Below, piece after piece: positions 9,244-18,564 of a DNA stretch of 64,000 nucleotides. The stretch is taken from positions 297,128-361,127 of the forward strand of contig NZ_PDUD01000019.1 in the NCBI RefSeq assembly GCF_002646595.1, given 5' to 3'. The DNA is from Flavilitoribacter nigricans DSM 23189 = NBRC 102662. GTDB lineage: Bacteria; Bacteroidota; Bacteroidia; Chitinophagales; Saprospiraceae. The stretch's first letter is position 1; every line of letters begins with the position of its first letter. Below the pieces are notes generated by a model. The model was not told the DNA's origin and ran no database searches. It was given only the letters and a program-made list of their open reading frames with translations. The translations under genes and the position numbers were made by a program.

Positions 9244-10455
9244 TCAGTGTTCGTGCGCCAGTTCGCCCTGCACCATCTGTGCCGCCAGGAAATAGGCCTG
9301 ACTCCTCACAATGGCTGGTTGATCGGGTAAAGCTTCCAGCGGAGTGACCGTTACGAACTGGCCGTCCGAAGGACCGGTCCGCACCGGGATACGCCTGAAA
9401 TGGGAACTCCCCGGCTCACCGTCCGGCTCCTGGACAAAAATGTAAGACAACCCCGCCGCAGTGACGATGGCACTTGCGGGCAGGGCCGCTACGGTTTCAT
9501 CATCGTTCCAGATCTTCGCTTCCACGTACAGTCCCCGGATAAAGGCCGGATGTTTGCCTTCGATGTGACCGTGTACCCGGACCGTCTTGTTTTCCATGTT
9601 GAACGAGCGGCCCACCAGTCGGATCTCCCCGGCAAATACTTCGTTGCCGAGCGAGGGCACGGTAAACGAAAGACGCATCTTTTCTTTCACCCCGGCGATG
9701 TCCTTTTCGAATACATCCAGTTCCAGGTGAATATGACGATTGTCCACGATCTCGTAGAGCATTTCTTCGGGTTGTAAGAACCGCCCCTGGTTGATATTCA
9801 GCGCCGTGATGTAGCCGGATATCGGCGCGGCAATGGTCACGGTGGGTACAATTCCTTTTTCCCGCACGCGGTCCGGGTTGATGCCCAGATACGCGAGTTG
9901 TCCACTCAGTCCGGCCAATTGGGCGCGTAACTGTTTCAGTTCGCTCTCCGCCTGTTGCAGCGCCCGCAGCGCTCCGGCCTGGCCGGCCTGCAGGGTTTGC
10001 TGGCGATCAACTTCCAGTTCCTGGAATTCAATTTGGGCGCTCACCTCCAGATATCTTTGTTGGGCGGTGATGAAATCCGGATGTTCAAGGGTTGCGAGTG
10101 CCGTTCCTTTTTTGACGTAACTACCGATGAGGTATTCTCCGCGGGTAGACCGCACAAAGCCACGGGCGGGGGCGGTGACCGTAGCTACTTCATCCGGCGG
10201 GAGGTCCATGGTACCGTTCGCCTTGATAAAGCCGGAGATCTTAATGCTATCAAACGTACCCAGCGTCAGCCCGATCGTTTTGATCTGGGCCTCGGTGAGT
10301 GCTACTTCATCGGCTGCGTGGCCGCCTTCTTCGTGGTCGGCCGTTTCAACCGCATCGCCGGGTTCCGTGTGTTCGTGGGCGGGCGGCTCGCCACAGGCCA
10401 GCAAAAGCAGAAGCGGGAAAATGGCGATCAGGGAATTTTTATTATTCTGTTGCAT
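9244..10455 (-). CDS. RND heavy-metal efflux periplasmic adaptor lipoprotein (CusB/CzcB type)
   Basis: A 403-residue membrane-fusion subunit that bridges the inner-membrane pump and the outer-membrane channel. The lipobox LLLLAC places Cys near residue 21. A His/Glu/Asp-rich segment follows (HEHTEPGD and HEEGGHAAD), probably binding metal before transfer to the pump. The lipoyl-like domain VTAPARGFVRS and GSYVKKGTALATLEHPDF is followed by a coiled coil (about residues 130-195, rich in Q, E and L), then the second lipoyl half IAAPISGYITALNIN and a beta-barrel domain. The C-terminus ends in HEH. It lies 115 nt downstream of the pump gene in one operon. Confidence 0.93.
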   Translation of the reverse strand: MQQNNKNSLIAIFPLLLLLACGEPPAHEHTEPGDAVETADHEEGGHAADEVALTEAQIKTIGLTLGTFDSIKISGFIKANGTMDLPPDEVATVTAPARGFVRSTRGEYLIGSYVKKGTALATLEHPDFITAQQRYLEVSAQIEFQELEVDRQQTLQAGQAGALRALQQAESELKQLRAQLAGLSGQLAYLGINPDRVREKGIVPTVTIAAPISGYITALNINQGRFLQPEEMLYEIVDNRHIHLELDVFEKDIAGVKEKMRLSFTVPSLGNEVFAGEIRLVGRSFNMENKTVRVHGHIEGKHPAFIRGLYVEAKIWNDDETVAALPASAIVTAAGLSYIFVQEPDGEPGSSHFRRIPVRTGPSDGQFVTVTPLEALPDQPAIVRSQAYFLAAQMVQGELAHEH

Positions 10456-10569
10456 AATATTTCTTTGTTTGCCGGCACCGGGCCGGTCTGATTTGAGAGC
10501 TTATGAATTACTGTGGGATAGTCACTGACCAGGGTTTCTGACTGCCAAGCAGTTCAGGCCTTTGGTTGA

Positions 10570-13500
10570 TTACCACAGATAGTTCAGGCCGACAACCATC
10601 CGGTTGTACCGCTGGAGTTCATCCAGGTAATCCAGCCGCAGATGGTAGGCCTGTTCCAGAGCCTGCACGTAGGCGACATAGGTCAGGACTCCGTTCTCGT
10701 ACTGCAATCCGGCCGTACGGATCAGATCTTCCGCGATCTGGTGACCCTGACGATCGTAATAATCGAGCGCCTGTGCGGCCTGCCGGAGTTCGCGGTTTTG
10801 CTGCAGTTTTCGCTGTTCTAATTGTATTGCCTCCGTAGCCTGACGGGAGGCGGCGATCTGGACTTCCACTTCGGCCGCCTGGATCTTTTTGCGCTGGGCT
10901 CCGCGGTAGATCGGGATACTGATGCCCAGTTGGATACTGTGCAGACCGTTTATGTTGCCGAATTGCTGGTAGGCGTACCCCAGGTTGAGGTTCGGGAGCA
11001 AGCCGTCTTCCACCAGTTGCAACTGATCCCGGGCTACCTGTTCCTGTTGCCGGTAATAGGCAAATAGGGGGTGTTCCGGCACGGCCGGGTCCGGCGTAAA
11101 ACGCGCGGGCAGGTCCGACGGAGGTACCAGATCTTCGGTCGTATTCAGCAGCAATTGCAACTGCTGCTCCAGGTTTTCCCGGGCCGTTTCGCACTGCCGT
11201 CGGCTCAGCCCGATCTGCTGTCGTTTATTTTCGGCGGTGATCCGCTCCAATGGGGTAGCTGCACCGGTGCGTTCCCGTAGTTGTGCGATCTCCAGAAAGG
11301 CTACATACAGGCTGTCAAAACTATTCAGAAAGGTAAGTTTCCGCTGCTGGGCTACCCAGTCGGCGTAGATACCGGCCACCAGGGCCTCCAGTTCCCGTTC
11401 GCTCATTTGTTGGGCCGCCCGGGCCAGTCCGGTCCGACTTTCCTGGAGAGCGTTCCGGTCGCGGTAGACCCCGGGCCAGGCAAAAGACTGTCGAACGCCC
11501 AGACTGTGCTCGGAAAAACGATCCCCCTGACCGAGGCCATCTCCACCGTAGTAGAACTGGGTTTTCGCAGGATCAAAGCCGGAGCCTTCGAGCGCCTCCT
11601 GTTGCTGTATTACCCGTTGTGAAAGCTGTAATCCTGGATAAGTCGAGCGGGCCATTTCCAACGCCTCTTCCAGAGACAGGCTCCGCTGGGCATTCGTGAT
11701 ACCGGGCAGGGCGATCAGCCCCGGCAGGAGAAGCAGACCAATCTTCCCGCTGCGCTTTTGCTTCCAGTCGGACAACCAACTGTACAGGATCGGAAGAATG
11801 ACCAGCGTAAGGAAAGTCGCCGAGATCAGTCCGCCGATCACCACCGTCGCCAGTGGGCGTTGCACTTCCGCTCCCCCGGAGGTGGAAAGTGCCATGGGCA
11901 GAAATCCCAGCGAAGCGACCGAAGCCGTCATCAGCACCGGCCGTAAGCGCACCCGGGTTCCTTCCAGGATACGGGTTCGGGTATCCGAAACGCCCTCCTC
12001 CCGGAGCTGGTTGAAATAGGCGATCAGGACGATACCGTTGAGCACCGCTACCCCGAAAAGTGCAATAAATCCGATGCCGGCGGAGATACTGAAGGGCATG
12101 CCCCGCAGCCAAAGCGCCCAGATCCCACCGATGGCGGACAGGGGAATGGCCGTAAAGATCAGGGCCGCCTGAGCCACCGAATGGAAGGTGAAATACAACA
12201 AGATGAAGATGAGGGCCAGAGCCACCGGCACCGCAATAGAAAGGCGGTTGCGGGCCTGCACCAGATTCTCAAATTGCCCGCCGTAGGTAATGAAGTAGCC
12301 GGGCGGTAATTCCAGTTGCGCCGTCAGCAGGGCCTGCATTTCCTCCACCAGCGTTTCGGTATCCTTGCTGCCCGCATTGACGCCGACCACGATTCGCCGA
12401 CGGGTATTCTCCCGGGAGATCTGCATGGGTGCTTCCTCGAAAGTAACTTCGGCCACCTCCGCCAGTGGTACCTGCCGGCCATTGGGCAGAGGAATGTACA
12501 ACTCTTCTACATTATCAATATCCCGGCGATAGTTTTCCTGCAAACGCACCACCATGTCGAAACGCCGCTCTCCTTCGTATACGTCGCCCACTTTTTCGCC
12601 GGCAAAAGCGGTCCGGATCACACGGTTAACATCCCGGACCTGCAGGCCGTACTGGGCCAGTTTCGGATATTTAAAGCGGATCACGATCTGGGGCATCCCG
12701 ACGATCTGCTCTGTCTTTACGGAAGCGATGCCGTCGATATTCCGAAAAAGTGCTTCGGCTTCCTTGGCCTTACGGAAGAGGATATCGAGATCCTCGCCGT
12801 AGATCTTCACTGCGATATCCGCCCTGGACCCCGTCAGCAGTTCATTGAAGCGCAACTGGATCGGCTGGGTAAATTCGTAGTTTACCCCGGGGATCTCCGA
12901 GAGTACCGCTTCGAAACGCTCGAACATTTCCACCCGGTCCGATGCGCTCACCCACTCCTCCCTGGGCTTCATCGTCACTACCAGGTCACCGATCTCGATC
13001 GGCATCGGATCCGTGGGGATCTCGGCCGCACCGATCCGGGCCACTACGTCCACCACTTCGGGGAAATTGGTCTTCAGCTTATTCGCCACCATATTCGATA
13101 CCGCCACACTTTGATCCAGGGAACTACCCGGAGCGAGGATCTGCTGGATCGCCAAATCTCCTTCGTCCAGGGTCGGAATGAACTCTCCTCCCAGTCGGGA
13201 GAACTGCCAGAGGCTGCACGCGAACAACACCACGGTCAGTAGCACGACCGCAGTTTTGAACCGCAGGGCGGTATGAATAACCGGCCGGTAAAGTCGCTGA
13301 AAGAGATCCATGATCCGGTCGGCGAAAGTGCGGCGACGTTCGATCTTTTTCCGTAACAGCAAGGCGGACATCATCGGTACGTAGGTCAGGGAAAGGACGA
13401 GCGCTCCCAGGATGGCAAATCCCACCGTCAGCGCCATCGGTCGGAACATTTTACCTTCGATACCCGTCAGCGCCAGGATCGGGATATAGACCATCAGGAT

Positions 13501-14862
13501 GATGATCTCCCCGAACGCAGCCGATTTGCGAATGCGGATAGCTCCCTCCGTAATTTCGTCATCCATCTGCTGCTGGCTAAGTTGCCGCCCGGCAAATCCT
13601 ACCTGTAAACGGTGGACTACCGATTCCACAATGATCACCGCACCGTCCACGATGAGCCCAAAGTCGATCGCTCCCAGGCTCATCAGGTTAGCAGAGATGG
13701 CGAAAACCTGCATCATCCCCAGGGCAAAGAGCAGGGCCAGCGGGATCACGGAGGCCACCACCAGGCCGGCCCGCCAGTTGCCCAGCAACAACACGAGAAT
13801 AAAGATGACGATCAAGCCGCCTTCAATGAGATTTTTCTCTACCGTTTGCATGGCCCGCTGCACGAGGCTATCCCGCACCAGGTAGGGTTCGATCAAAACG
13901 CCTTCCGGTAGCGACTGCTGGATCTGCACGACCCGTTCTTTGATGCGTTCGGTCACCTCGGCGGCATTCGCCCCCTTAAGCATCAGGACCACCCCGCCGA
14001 CGGTATTGCCCCGGCCGTTGATGGTCATTGCTCCGTAGCGCGGTGCGTGTCCGAAACGCACTTCGGCAATATCCCGGATCAGGATCGGGATATTATCAAC
14101 CGTTTTCAAAACGATCTGCTCAATGTCCGCCAACTCCTGCACCATACCTTCCGAGCGAATAAAGTAGGTATTGGGATTTTTTTCGATATAGGAGCCTCCG
14201 GTGTTTTCATTGCTGCGTTCGAGCGCTTCCAGCACTTCACCGATCGTGATATTGGCCGAGCGCAGGGCTTCCGGGTTGAGGGCGATTTCGTACTGCTTGA
14301 GAAAGCCGCCTACCGTGTTTACCTCAATGACACCGGGCACGCCGGAGAGCTGCCGTTTCACGATCCAGTCCTGGATGGTCCGCAGTTCCATGGCGGTATA
14401 CTGATCTTCGTAGCCGCTTGCGGCCCGGAGGGTATACTGGTAGATCTCCCCCAGCCCGGTGGTGATCGGGGCCATTTCCGGGGTACCCATGCCCGCAGGG
14501 ATGGCCTCTCCGGCCTCGGTGATCTTTTCCGCCACCAGCTGACGGGGCAGATAGGTGCCCATGGATTCCCGAAAGACCACAGTTACGACGGAAAGCCCGA
14601 ATCGGCTTACCGAACGGATCTCCTCCACTCCGGGGAGATTTTGCATGGCCAGTTCCACGGGAGCGGTGATAAATTGTTCTACTTCCTGGGTCGCCAGGTC
14701 CGGTGAGATCGTGATGACCTGCACCTGATTATTAGTGATATCGGGCACGGCGTCTACGGGCAGCCGGCTCATGGCGTAGATCCCCCACCCGATCAGAGCC
14801 GTTACCAACAGCCCGATTACAAACTTATTCCGCACGGAATAAGCGATAAGTGTATCGATCAT
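10570..14862 (-). CDS. CzcA-type heavy-metal RND pump fused to a TolC-like outer-membrane channel
   Basis: The start is set at 14862 because MIDTLIAYSVRNKFV is the usual RND first helix; a 54-nt longer reading begins in unrelated sequence. The product has 1430 residues, against about 1040 for a normal pump. The first 1040 or so residues form the proton-driven trimeric pump with 12 membrane helices. The helix-4 motif DFGLIVDGAVIIVE is the pattern seen in CzcA-like pumps for divalent cations rather than Cu/Ag pumps. Then comes a hydrophobic stretch IGLLLLPGLIALPGITNAQ that looks like an internal signal peptide. The remaining 390 or so residues are an OMF/TolC-like domain (LSLEEALEMARSTYPG, long helical repeats). 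CzcA-OMF fusions are known in Bacteroidota. Exact metal unknown. Confidence 0.93.
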   Translation of the reverse strand: MIDTLIAYSVRNKFVIGLLVTALIGWGIYAMSRLPVDAVPDITNNQVQVITISPDLATQEVEQFITAPVELAMQNLPGVEEIRSVSRFGLSVVTVVFRESMGTYLPRQLVAEKITEAGEAIPAGMGTPEMAPITTGLGEIYQYTLRAASGYEDQYTAMELRTIQDWIVKRQLSGVPGVIEVNTVGGFLKQYEIALNPEALRSANITIGEVLEALERSNENTGGSYIEKNPNTYFIRSEGMVQELADIEQIVLKTVDNIPILIRDIAEVRFGHAPRYGAMTINGRGNTVGGVVLMLKGANAAEVTERIKERVVQIQQSLPEGVLIEPYLVRDSLVQRAMQTVEKNLIEGGLIVIFILVLLLGNWRAGLVVASVIPLALLFALGMMQVFAISANLMSLGAIDFGLIVDGAVIIVESVVHRLQVGFAGRQLSQQQMDDEITEGAIRIRKSAAFGEIIILMVYIPILALTGIEGKMFRPMALTVGFAILGALVLSLTYVPMMSALLLRKKIERRRTFADRIMDLFQRLYRPVIHTALRFKTAVVLLTVVLFACSLWQFSRLGGEFIPTLDEGDLAIQQILAPGSSLDQSVAVSNMVANKLKTNFPEVVDVVARIGAAEIPTDPMPIEIGDLVVTMKPREEWVSASDRVEMFERFEAVLSEIPGVNYEFTQPIQLRFNELLTGSRADIAVKIYGEDLDILFRKAKEAEALFRNIDGIASVKTEQIVGMPQIVIRFKYPKLAQYGLQVRDVNRVIRTAFAGEKVGDVYEGERRFDMVVRLQENYRRDIDNVEELYIPLPNGRQVPLAEVAEVTFEEAPMQISRENTRRRIVVGVNAGSKDTETLVEEMQALLTAQLELPPGYFITYGGQFENLVQARNRLSIAVPVALALIFILLYFTFHSVAQAALIFTAIPLSAIGGIWALWLRGMPFSISAGIGFIALFGVAVLNGIVLIAYFNQLREEGVSDTRTRILEGTRVRLRPVLMTASVASLGFLPMALSTSGGAEVQRPLATVVIGGLISATFLTLVILPILYSWLSDWKQKRSGKIGLLLLPGLIALPGITNAQRSLSLEEALEMARSTYPGLQLSQRVIQQQEALEGSGFDPAKTQFYYGGDGLGQGDRFSEHSLGVRQSFAWPGVYRDRNALQESRTGLARAAQQMSERELEALVAGIYADWVAQQRKLTFLNSFDSLYVAFLEIAQLRERTGAATPLERITAENKRQQIGLSRRQCETARENLEQQLQLLLNTTEDLVPPSDLPARFTPDPAVPEHPLFAYYRQQEQVARDQLQLVEDGLLPNLNLGYAYQQFGNINGLHSIQLGISIPIYRGAQRKKIQAAEVEVQIAASRQATEAIQLEQRKLQQNRELRQAAQALDYYDRQGHQIAEDLIRTAGLQYENGVLTYVAYVQALEQAYHLRLDYLDELQRYNRMVVGLNYLW

Positions 14863-15027
14863 AAAATGAAAAGAAAATTGGGGTGCGGCTATCCTGTGTA
14901 CCGGACAGCTGATCACCGGGCACCGCTGAACACGGCCAGTGAAGACAGCATGGTCCCAGCAAGTAAGGGCAATCGCATCCGTTCACCTGAGCCAGACAGC
15001 AGCAGGCAGGATCCGCACCAGTTAAAC

Positions 15028-15059
15028 CAAAAAAATTAATCGGGGCGCAAAACGCCCCC
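15028..15059 (-). terminator. Rho-independent terminator after the DUF6660 gene
   Basis: On the minus strand a GGGGGCG / CGCCCC stem (15042-15059) is followed by ATTAATTTTTTTGG. It starts 10 nt after the stop of the small Cys/His-rich gene (15070), so some transcripts may stop before the pump gene. Confidence 0.75.
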
Positions 15060-15069
15060 GGCATTCGGT

Positions 15070-15405
15070 TTAACTCCGGCGCGGGGGTTGCCAGATATCA
15101 TGGATGGAGGTAAGGTCGGCCAGAAAAGAACGGTGAGCGGGTTGGGTAGAAAAAATACGAATCGGTACCTTCAGCGCCACCTGCATCCGCACCGGCGTCC
15201 GCACCGTAATATGGCAGCAACTGCAGATGCAAAGCGGGGAGCAATGATCTTCGCAATCGTTGTGGTGATTGTGGCTGCCACCTTCGTGAAATTCCAGACC
15301 GAAAGAATCTTCCAGATCAAATACGCACCAGGCACCTTCGTCGGCACAGGGCAATACGGCAAGCGCCAGCATATACAAACTCAATATGGTGCTGATCCAT
15401 TTCAC
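15070..15405 (-). CDS. DUF6660-type small Cys/His-rich protein
   Basis: GTG at 15405 gives VKWISTILSLYMLALAVLPC as a signal-like N-terminus and a protein of about 111 residues; the frame is open further upstream to an ATG at 15498 but that part lacks signal character. The core HNHHNDCEDHCSPLC followed by ICSCC is the Cys/His cluster I associate with DUF6660, a small family found beside CusA/CzcA pumps in Bacteroidota. A role in binding or sensing the exported metal in the periplasm is inferred from the cluster and its position just upstream of the pump; no activity has been shown to my knowledge. A terminator follows immediately. Confidence 0.75.
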   Translation of the reverse strand: MKWISTILSLYMLALAVLPCADEGAWCVFDLEDSFGLEFHEGGSHNHHNDCEDHCSPLCICSCCHITVRTPVRMQVALKVPIRIFSTQPAHRSFLADLTSIHDIWQPPRRS

Positions 15406-15524
15406 GGGGGCAAAAGTAGGGAGAAATGGGCTGCAATGCAATTGCAATGTCCGTATGATAGCTTGCAAAAGTGCTCCTCTTCCGCAGTTCCAGGGCAATC
15501 CAGCTCAGTTCAAAAGGCCCAAAA

Positions 15525-16610
15525 TCAAAGCTTACGCTCCTCAATCCACCGCCACAGCTCCGATTTGTCTTTAAAATCCCGGCCGCTAAAATTCAACTGC
15601 CGGTCGTAGGCAATTTTGGTGGGAAATGATCTGACCCGGTATTGGGCCAGGATGTCGGTAAGCCGTCCGGCGTAAAGGTTCGGCCACGGAATACCATCCT
15701 CCGCGGTAGCGTTCTTCCATTTTACCCGGGAATCATCCACATTGATGCTAACCATCTCCATCCCCGCCTGCTTCAAGTGTTCGTACTCGGGGATGAGAGA
15801 CCGGTTAAAGTTCCGGCAACGGATGCAACCGCTATGCCAAAAATTGAGTACGGTATAGGGTTGGGCACTGCACAGAGCAGAGAGTTTTTTCGAGTGACCG
15901 TCGATGGATTCCAGTTCGTAATCCGTAAAATCAACCTCCGTCCCGGATCGATCCATTCTCCGGATCGTAGCTCTTACAGCACGATAATCTACCGTTTGGG
16001 CCAGAATCGGATCTATTTTAGAGAACAGCGTGCGGACCTGGTCCTTTTCTTCCGCACTCAACTGATCACTTTCAAAAAATCCGGGCAGCTTCATCTGATC
16101 GGTCAGGAGTTTTAAAAAGTACAGATGCAGGCCCGAAGTGTCCTCCGCAAAATGTCGCTCGTAAAGCTGCAAAACCTTCGACCGGGCTTGCGGATACACA
16201 TTGCTCCGCAGTGCATCCGTTTCGGGAGAATAGGGTCGCACGATGGCCGCCGGCCCGACCGTTTCCCGGTATTCATTAAAAAAAGATTGAGCCTGCTTAT
16301 TTACCGGGCCCTGGATAAGCTCATAATTTCGTACCCTGTATCCCGCATCCTCCCGGACAACTTCAAAGCCGATAGTGATCGTCCCCGGCTCGGTGTAAAC
16401 GGCCATGAAGACGTAACCACTCATACTTTCGATACCCTTTTCAAATCTTATGAATAACTTTTGGATAAAACCGGCAGTACCCCGGTAGCTGAATTTACCG
16501 TCCCGGATCTCCACTACGGTCCGACCATCCACGCCTTCATCGGAAGTGTAGAGCGCCAGCTGGAGCCCGTCCCCGTTTTTCACGTATCCTGTAAGCTGGT
16601 ATTCGTACAT
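15525..16610 (-). CDS. Thioredoxin-fold (TlpA/ResA-like) protein with DUF4369-like N-terminus
   Basis: The start is placed at 16610 (MYEYQLTGYVKNGDGLQL), where the DUF4369-like beta domain begins; upstream codons lack signal character. The 361-residue protein has an N-terminal beta-rich domain (to about 120), a helical linker and a C-terminal thioredoxin fold with the redox pair in FWHSGCIRCRNF (CIRC). VLNFWHSGC and IPWPNLYAGRLTDI fit the AhpC/TSA-TlpA group. I see no signal peptide, which is unusual because most DUF4369-TlpA proteins are exported; an upstream alternative start is therefore possible. It sits between the metal-binding lipoprotein and DUF6660, so it may reduce Cys-rich metal proteins. 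Confidence 0.8.
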   Translation of the reverse strand: MYEYQLTGYVKNGDGLQLALYTSDEGVDGRTVVEIRDGKFSYRGTAGFIQKLFIRFEKGIESMSGYVFMAVYTEPGTITIGFEVVREDAGYRVRNYELIQGPVNKQAQSFFNEYRETVGPAAIVRPYSPETDALRSNVYPQARSKVLQLYERHFAEDTSGLHLYFLKLLTDQMKLPGFFESDQLSAEEKDQVRTLFSKIDPILAQTVDYRAVRATIRRMDRSGTEVDFTDYELESIDGHSKKLSALCSAQPYTVLNFWHSGCIRCRNFNRSLIPEYEHLKQAGMEMVSINVDDSRVKWKNATAEDGIPWPNLYAGRLTDILAQYRVRSFPTKIAYDRQLNFSGRDFKDKSELWRWIEERKL

Positions 16611-16937
16611 GGCTATAGGATTTTGGGTATGCGATACATTAATTCGGATGTTCGGATGTTTATACTTTGAGCATGGGCTCCGCCCGATGGGAAGCACAGC
16701 GATTTTCACCACAATTATCCAGGGTATATTTTAGGAAGTAATTTAGGATATGGCGGAAATATCTTCGGGATAGAGAAGAGATAAAGTTACTATAAATAGG
16801 AGTTCATTGCAAATTCCGACCAGCACTTACAATCAACTGATTTTCATTAAATTGAAATCATTTAATACGGTGAGAGGGGGCAGAGCGATAACCTCTCCAC
16901 CCCCGTTATCAGTTATTTAGCGAACCCTAACGGCTGA
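16611..16937. other. Gene-free spacer in the metal island
   Basis: No gene was seen. The stretch contains an imperfect hairpin near 16869-16900 (GGTGAGAGG with CCTCTCCACC) and an AT-rich inverted repeat ATTAAAT/ATTTAAT near 16847-16867. Neither has a following T-run. The promoter of the thioredoxin-fold gene may lie here. Confidence 0.4.
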
Positions 16938-17216
16938 TCAATGTTCGTGGCCGTCTCCAGTATGCGTATCCAGTGCTACGTAGTCCATACCACAAACCGG
17001 GCATTTGCCGGCTTCCTCGCTACCGCTACCTTCGCAGTGCATGGGGCATACGTAAGCGGAAGTATATTCCTTGCCTTCTCCGTGAGCAGCTGCTTCCGTC
17101 ATTTCGGTAGCATCGGTATCTGCTCCTTCGGCGCTGGCGTTACCGCCGCAGGAAATAACAAATAGTGCCATACTGAAGAAAAGGGTCAGTACGCCCAGTG
17201 ATTTCAAATTTTGCAT
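16938..17216 (-). CDS. Heavy-metal-binding-domain lipoprotein
   Basis: A 92-residue lipoprotein: lipobox LFVISC with Cys near 23, then an acidic linker, then YVCPMHCEGSGSEEAGKCPVCGMDYV. The CPMH...CPVCGM pattern is the small heavy-metal binding domain (HMBD) also found at the N-terminus of CusB adaptors and some P-type ATPases. It ends in a His-rich tail DTHTGDGHEH. Anchored in the periplasm, it probably buffers or delivers metal to the RND system encoded downstream on the same strand. Confidence 0.9.
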   Translation of the reverse strand: MQNLKSLGVLTLFFSMALFVISCGGNASAEGADTDATEMTEAAAHGEGKEYTSAYVCPMHCEGSGSEEAGKCPVCGMDYVALDTHTGDGHEH

Positions 17217-17388
17217 GATTAGTTGAATTTAATAATTGATAATGATACAAAGCGCCGTACAACTGCACGGCTTTATCTTAACCTGTATCGCCGGTATTGG
17301 CCGGACCGGAGGAAATACTCCCCGTACCAAACGACGAAAGCCCCCCAACGCCATCGGCATCAGGTGGTTCCATAAATTGTTGAAATTG

Positions 17389-17820
17389 CTAACAGAGGAA
17401 GGTCTGCAACCTTACCGGCAGGTCGTAGACGATCAGAGGTGGTTTATAGTTGAGATAGTGGGGAATTTGCCGGTCCCCGGGATGCAGGTCCATTTGTGAC
17501 GGCCAGCCTGCGGCGATCAGTACCGGAACGGGCTTTTTCAGGTCCCATTCAAAATAGGAAACGATCTGATCTTCGTCCGCTTTCAGAAATTCCGTCTCGT
17601 CATCACAGCAGCCCCGCTTTTCCATCTGCCCGGTGTGGTCCGCCATTTCGGCGTGTTTTGGGCAGGCCATCGGCATACTACGGTGGTGACAGGATCTGGC
17701 TTTCAGAAAAAATGCCGTGCTTTTGAGTTCATTCTGGCAATAGTGCTTATTCACTACCAGTCCGGTGGAACCGATCAGGAGCAGAAAAGCAAGTAAGCTA
17801 TGTACCAGTTTTGCGTACAA
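17389..17820 (-). CDS. HYC_CC_PP family small exported protein
   Basis: 143 residues starting at TTG (17820); no better ATG is present. The N-terminus is a signal-like helix (LVHSLLAFLLLIGSTGLVV). The three marks of the family are present in order: NKHYC near residue 25, GCCDDE near 70 and YKPPL near 128. A Met/His/Cys-rich stretch SCHHRSMPMACPKHAEMADH suggests soft-metal binding. The family has no established function; its place at the head of a metal-efflux cluster supports a metal-related role, as an inference. No signal of regulation was found; the repeat cluster begins about 80 nt upstream. Confidence 0.8.
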   Translation of the reverse strand: MYAKLVHSLLAFLLLIGSTGLVVNKHYCQNELKSTAFFLKARSCHHRSMPMACPKHAEMADHTGQMEKRGCCDDETEFLKADEDQIVSYFEWDLKKPVPVLIAAGWPSQMDLHPGDRQIPHYLNYKPPLIVYDLPVRLQTFLC

Positions 17821-17898
17821 ATGGAGTTGTTTTGGGCAAAGCTACAAATATTGCCGCAGAAAGACCAGCTATATGTGTATCCCAATTTTTCCTGGTAG

Positions 17899-18350
17899 CA
17901 GGACGGTGCGCTGCACCTGGAAAAATTGATTCCGTCACATTTTGAAGCTATAACGGTGCGCTGCACCTGGAAAATTAAACCTGGCCTATTCTGTAGCTAT
18001 GGCGGTGCGGTGCACCTATTACCGAGTAATGACTTGTAAAAATAGGTGCAGCGCACCGCACTACTTCCAACCCAAAAGGATCAAAATCCATAGAGCTACA
18101 GCGTAGCGACCTGATCGACCAATAGGGAAATCCGGCAGGGCGGTGTGCTGCAACTGGAAACATCGATTCCTTTACATTCTGTAGGTTTGATGGTGCGATG
18201 TACCAATTACTGAGTAATGGTTTGTGAAAATAGGTGCAGCGCACCGTGCTGTTTCCAACCGAAAGGGATGAAAATACATAGAGCTACAGCGTAGCGACCT
18301 GATCAACTGATGTGGAAACACAGCAGGACGGTGCGCTGCACCTGGAAACG
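17899..18350. repeat. Cluster of GGTGCGCTGCACC repeats in two orientations
   Basis: The 15-mer CGGTGCGCTGCACCT occurs at 17904, 17954 and 18329 with degenerate copies at 18003, 18141 and 18190; its exact reverse complement AGGTGCAGCGCACCG occurs at 18044 and 18232. Copies are arranged as two larger units (about 17899-18125 and 18135-18320) plus the start of a third. Each unit pairs a direct copy with an inverted copy and ends in GAGCTACAGCGTAGCGACCTGATC (at about 18093 and 18280; only part need be compared). The arrangement resembles REP/BIME elements. No coding capacity; the small open frames here are repeat artefacts. Confidence 0.85.
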
Positions 18351-18564
18351 TCCCAGAGATGATTTATCCTATCATTCTCAGCATGGAAGAAATGGCCCGT
18401 ACAACTGATCAATGCGGCTCCAAAATTGTTTAGCAGTTAAAATGCCTAAAAACGGATTTACCCCAATGCGCATTCCACCATTTGTGCCTATCTGTCCGCA
18501 TATTGTGTTAGTATCCCATTCGTGAATACCGCAACTTTGTATCCGACAAACAAAAATTAGAGCA

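Noticed and set aside
17775-18244. Two minus-strand frames over the GGTGCGCTGCACC repeats
   Set aside because: Both consist of repeat sequence translated by chance and contain the inverted copies.
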